Origin: Atherinomorus stipes | Lineage: Eukaryota > Chordata > Actinopteri > Atheriniformes > Atherinidae | NCBI GenBank assembly: GCA_023101725.1 | Contig: JALJCO010009116.1 | Coordinates: 310,001 to 374,000 of the forward strand | Direction of reading: 5' to 3' | DNA length: 64,000 nt | Shown here: in pieces, positions 60,422-64,000 of the stretch | Layout of the letters: every line of letters starts with the position of its first letter | How positions within the stretch are numbered: the stretch's first letter is position 1 | Made by a program: the position numbers and the translations under genes | The notes under the pieces: generated by a model | What the model saw: the letters and a program-made list of their open reading frames with translations, nothing else | What the model was told of the DNA's origin: nothing | Databases searched by the model: none

Positions 60422-61172
60422 TAAGGATAGACGGATTCATCAGTTGGCAGATATCATACGCTGATATTGGCGTTTTTTGCTGGTGTCGATGTCGCCCGAT
60501 ACGTTGGGTGTGTTGGCAAATACCCCCACTCGGCATAATTTATGGGTTTATACAGTCATCCTCAAAATTATTCATACCCTCCAATTAAAGAAAAGGATAA
60601 CTCACAATAATAATTCAAATAACAGGAAACTGAAGAAACTAATAATAAATAAAAATTGACAAAATTATGATTTATTGAAATAAATCATTGTTTCTGAATT
60701 ATGGTGGAAAAGAATAATAAAAAAAAAATAAAACAAACAAGCACCTTTCCCGTGAACAGTGGACCAACATACCTGCCTCAAAGTGGTGTTCAACAACATT
60801 TTAGCTTTGGAGCCCAATCTTACCCGTTTACTTGCTTTTTTGTGTTTGTGTGTTTGTTTTTAATATTTTTGTTGACCCACAAGTCAAAAACGATGTATGT
60901 ACAGTATGTACATTTACAGTATATATAAAGTTTAATGTTTCTATTTAATATTTGATTACAAGTGTACTGTTTCTATACATTCATTTGAAGTGCTTTGTTT
61001 CCTTTTTTACATTAAAGGAGTTGTAAAATTTCTCCTCTTTTTCTCCTTCATTATATTAATTTGGGATTCTAGAGCAGTATCAGCCGGCATTTTGACAGGT
61101 TGTATTAGCCATCGGCTAAGGCTGATAAAGAAATATCAGTATTGGCCCTAGAAAATTTGTGTCGTCATCCCT
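60422..61172. mobile_element. hAT-like element with a nested Tc1-type MITE
   Basis: The right end, CGTCATCCCTAA, and the inward GCCAATACTGATATTTC block resemble the left end TAAGGATAGACGG and GCAGATATC. An inner element seems to begin at about 60554 with TACAGTCATCCTCAAAATTA, then TTCATACCC, a Tc1-type MITE end. Its right boundary is unclear. Confidence 0.45.
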
Positions 61173-61401
61173 AATGTCAACCTGCTGCATTCATCAGCAG
61201 CGAATGATAATTCAGAGCCAGTCTGTACACATATGGACTACAAATGTGCGGAAACATCACGGATAACTCGTAGACAGTCGTTGCACCATGCAGTTGTCCA
61301 AAATAAACGTTTCTCGCTGGGGAAATGCCTTTTATGGGTCGTTCATATAAGCCTGTATGTGACTGTCAAAATTTCCCCAATCACTCTGATTGCAAAGTTA
61401 A

Positions 61402-61740
61402 AGGATAACTTTCTTTCTTTTGTCAATCTGGACCTTATTTCAAGGAGATTATTCGTGCATTTACTGACTGGTAAAATTTCTGTATCACTTTGACTCCTTC
61501 GGGAGATATTATGTAACGGGAGAGACAGGGCAGCTTCTAAGACATTATCTGCAGCAAAACCCCTTCATTGCACCAATACTTTAAGAAAAACGAATGAACG
61601 AACGAGTGCTGTTGTCCTCTGAGTTCAGAGTTTTGCGGATTGCAGTTTGTTGGTATCTAGAGAGCTGCTTTCCTCAGCTGTACTTCAGCAGCATGCAACT
61701 GGAATGGGAATGCGCAGCCTGTAGAGTGCAGAGAAACCCC
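61402..61740 (+). mobile_element. Left arm of AGGATAAC foldback family
   Basis: TTAA at 61398-61401, then AGGATAACTTTCTTTC, CTGGACCTTATTTC, TATCACTTTGACTCC, CATTATCTGCAGCAAAAC and CTCAGCTGTACTTCAGCA. All match the 51059 element. It runs into (ATTC)n. The right arm is missing. Confidence 0.85.
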
Positions 61741-61742
61741 CC

Positions 61743-62055
61743 ATTCATTCATTCATTCATTCATTCATTCATTCATTCATTCATTCATTCATTCATTCAT
61801 TCATTCATTCAGTCATTCATTCATTCATTCATTCATTTACCTGTTCATTCATTCATTCATTCATTCATTCATTCATTCATTCATTTACCTGTTCATTCAT
61901 TCATTCATTCATTCATTCATTCATTTACCCGTTCATTCATTCATTCATTCATTCATTCATTCATTCATTCATTCATTCAGTCATTCATTTACCCGTTCAT
62001 TCATTCATTCATTCATTCATTCATTCATTCATTCAGTCATTCATTCATTCATTCA
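61743..62055 (+). repeat. (ATTC)n microsatellite with variants
   Basis: About 78 units, mostly ATTC, with scattered AGTC and four TTACCTGTTC or TTACCCGTTC interruptions. The HSFI-rich frame is an artefact. It lies between two transposon copies. Confidence 0.97.
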
Positions 62056-62065
62056 CTTTCTTTTT

Positions 62066-63145
62066 CTGTTATGAAAAATGGACTTTGAAGAGCTTTCAGC
62101 ATGTTACTGTGTTATTTCCTCATAAAAACTTAATTTAAGTCATTTTTGTCTTCATTTGTGCATATTTGAGTAGTATATATGGATATTCAGGCCAAGCTGT
62201 AGCTTCCTTAACATAACTGACTGACACCGGTATACGCAACGAGGTGGCACCAATCACGAAGCGTCAAATACGCATGCACAGCATCGTAGCAAGACGCCCT
62301 CTTTGTTCAACAGAAAAGAAACTAACAGCCTGCAGGAAGATTTCCTCAGAGACCAGCAGCCATCAGCTAGCAGACGTTTGCTCCAGAGTTCAGGAGAAAA
62401 GCTTTTTTTGTTTGTTTTTTAAGCTCTAGAGGACGGCAAGTTGGGAAAAATGTGGTTGCATGGGAGTCTATTTGTTGTACTGAAAGAATTGACTTGCCAG
62501 AAGTTGTTGGATTTTATCATTAGGAGCAGAAAAAAAAAAAAAAACACCCATCAACTTCATGAATCTCGGGCAGTAAAGTGTTTTTTTTGTTGGGGAGTAC
62601 TTCTGAAACCTGACGCAGTTCCACCATAAAAACAGCACCGGCGAGTAAAAAAAAAACGTCTCTTAGCTCAATGCTAACTGTTAGCCTATGATTTGTTTGC
62701 TAATTACTTACTTGTCAGGGGTCTCTGTAGTACTTCTGTGGTACTGCGTGTACTTCAAACTCCATATCAGACTCTGGGTCGAGCGCATACAGCTCCATAA
62801 CAGGCTGCTCTGTTTTATCCCGTCGATCGGAGTCTGATTATTCATCAATGTTTACAAATAACATCCATGTGAGTGCCGGTGTCGGTGCTACAAACAATTC
62901 TGTGACCCTTCAGAATCAGTGTCTCTTCCAGAGCGACGTCATGAAATGGGCGGAAAACATGCTGCAATTGGTCGAGAGCTTTGTGGTTCAGTACAGTCAG
63001 CCATCTTACTTCCGTGTTGGAAATTAAGCGCATAAAAACTAATATTGAACACCAAATTAGTTTCTATAGTAACGATGAGAACATATTTAGCTTATAAATG
63101 CCTGTATTTGACTTTTGGAATGTTTAAAAAGCTGATACAGCTCCT
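62066..63145 (-). mobile_element. TTAA-type element B, inverted copy
   Basis: Ends CAGCTCCT at 63145 followed by TTAA (63146-63149). Matching blocks with 47512-48771, inverted, include GAAAAATGGACTTT, AAGACGCCCTCTTTGTTCAA, TAGTACTTCTGTGGTACTG and ACACCAAATTAGTTTCTATA. The other terminus is replaced by the (ATTC)n tract. It lacks the SINE present in the 47-kb copy. Confidence 0.85.
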
Positions 63146-63197
63146 TTAAATGAAATTAGATATTTACAAAGATAGAAATTATATATATTTTTCTTTT

Positions 63198-63365
63198 ACA
63201 GTTTCAGGTTTTTTATGCTTTATTATGTGAGACTCATGAATTCACAGTTTATTTAATAATAGATCACTAATATTCTGTATTTTTTTTAAAAACATGAAAC
63301 AAAACGGTGAATTAATACAGAAAGAAAACTGTTAAATTACAGTTTGTTTTTTAGCAGTATAGAAT
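63198..63365 (+). mobile_element. Fragment of the 29811 element family
   Basis: TTTTACAGTTTCAGGTTTTT, then TATTATGTGAGACTCATG and AATTCACAGTTTATTT, match 31015-31080. Confidence 0.65.
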
Positions 63366-63369
63366 ATTT

Positions 63370-64000
63370 CCTTGCCACCAGGTGGCATTTATTGGTTTAA
63401 AATGTTTATACTGTATTTATACATCTCATTCAGATTAATTCAGAGCTGAGGTAAAAACGATTCTCTATCAGACAGAAAATCTGCGTATCTGCAGCAGCCA
63501 TCCACTGGAAGGTTTAATCCCAGCTTTTCAGTCAGTATGTTACAAATCTGGGCCTAAATTCATAAATGGGATTTCTGAGGTGACAGTTAATATTGGAGAG
63601 GGGGGTGAACACAATGCGAACCTGAAGTATCAATGTGCAGACTCTATATGCGTCTCCGTGACCTGTCTGACAGCTATTCCCTCCTCGCTGCCACACAAAG
63701 CCTTTGTCACTCAGACGCTGGTGTGTGTTTGTGTGTGTGTGTTATGACAGCGACTCCCTCTGCCTCTTCAGCTAGCTTGTTATTGTGATTCACTGATTGT
63801 CTGTATACACATGTGTTCCAGTATAATTGGTGTGCGGTGTGACCCAGTGGTAACTGTGTCTGTCAGCTGGAAAGGTCTCCGTTAACAACACATGGACTGA
63901 ACGCTTAGTGAGGTTTTAACCTGCGCTCTCACACAATGAATGTCATCATATCTGTTCTCAGGGGGATGGGCCGTCACTGTTGTTTTTAATGCATTTATAC
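63370..64000. other. No gene recognised; (TG)n
   Basis: (TG)n at about 63719-63741. Otherwise unique-looking. Confidence 0.45.

Noticed and set aside
61594..62088. 164-residue HSFI-rich protein
   Set aside because: Translation of (ATTC)n.

Overview
This is repeat-rich, non-coding vertebrate DNA, most likely from a teleost fish. There is no prokaryotic gene density, no operon and no long credible reading frame. Every long open frame comes from a simple repeat or a decayed transposon. The teleost call rests on several Tc1-like transposase remnants, tRNA-derived SINEs with the usual fish tail, hAT MITEs beginning TAGGGCTGG, many palindromic MITEs, and long microsatellites and minisatellites. 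Family names come from recalled sequence features; no database was searched.

Layout. 1-10 kb: a foldback element around a (TTTC)n tract, a Tc1 remnant, an ACTACTTTACTCATTCC minisatellite, an ACATGTGAAACC repeat field holding two MITE insertions, and an intact hAT MITE with an 8-bp target duplication. 10-20 kb: a tRNA-derived SINE, (ATCT)n, two Tc1 remnants, a CCATTCACTCAC minisatellite, and a ~190-bp tandem repeat in an alternating A-B-A-B order. Two putative terminal exons lie tail to tail at 17.7-18.3 kb; they are the only gene-like signals in the window and are weak. 20-30 kb: a ten-unit 31-bp minisatellite, an interrupted 41-bp repeat, a SINE, and long stretches with nothing recognisable. 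30-44 kb: nested transposons, a LINE C-terminus, two palindromic MITE families, a 1.9-kb GGA-rich minisatellite split by a 1-kb insertion, and another Tc1 remnant. 44-64 kb: a set of elements flanked by TTAA with termini AGG...CCT (Kolobok-like), including two that abut and share one TTAA; also SINEs, a LINE tail, hAT-like ends and an (ATTC)n tract.

The most interesting pattern is the TTAA-flanked AGG...CCT group: at least seven copies in four or five families, at 1.2, 33.4, 47.1, 47.5, 51.1, 53.1, 61.4 and 62.1 kb. Two of these families carry a CRE-type TGACGTC(A) site, a downstream ATG and, in some copies, a splice-donor-like sequence, as if they were deleted copies of a promoter-plus-first-exon module. 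Three foldbacks of this group have long simple repeats at their centre. I infer that the window is an intron or intergenic region. Several unique stretches without repeats could hold conserved non-coding elements, but that cannot be decided from one sequence.
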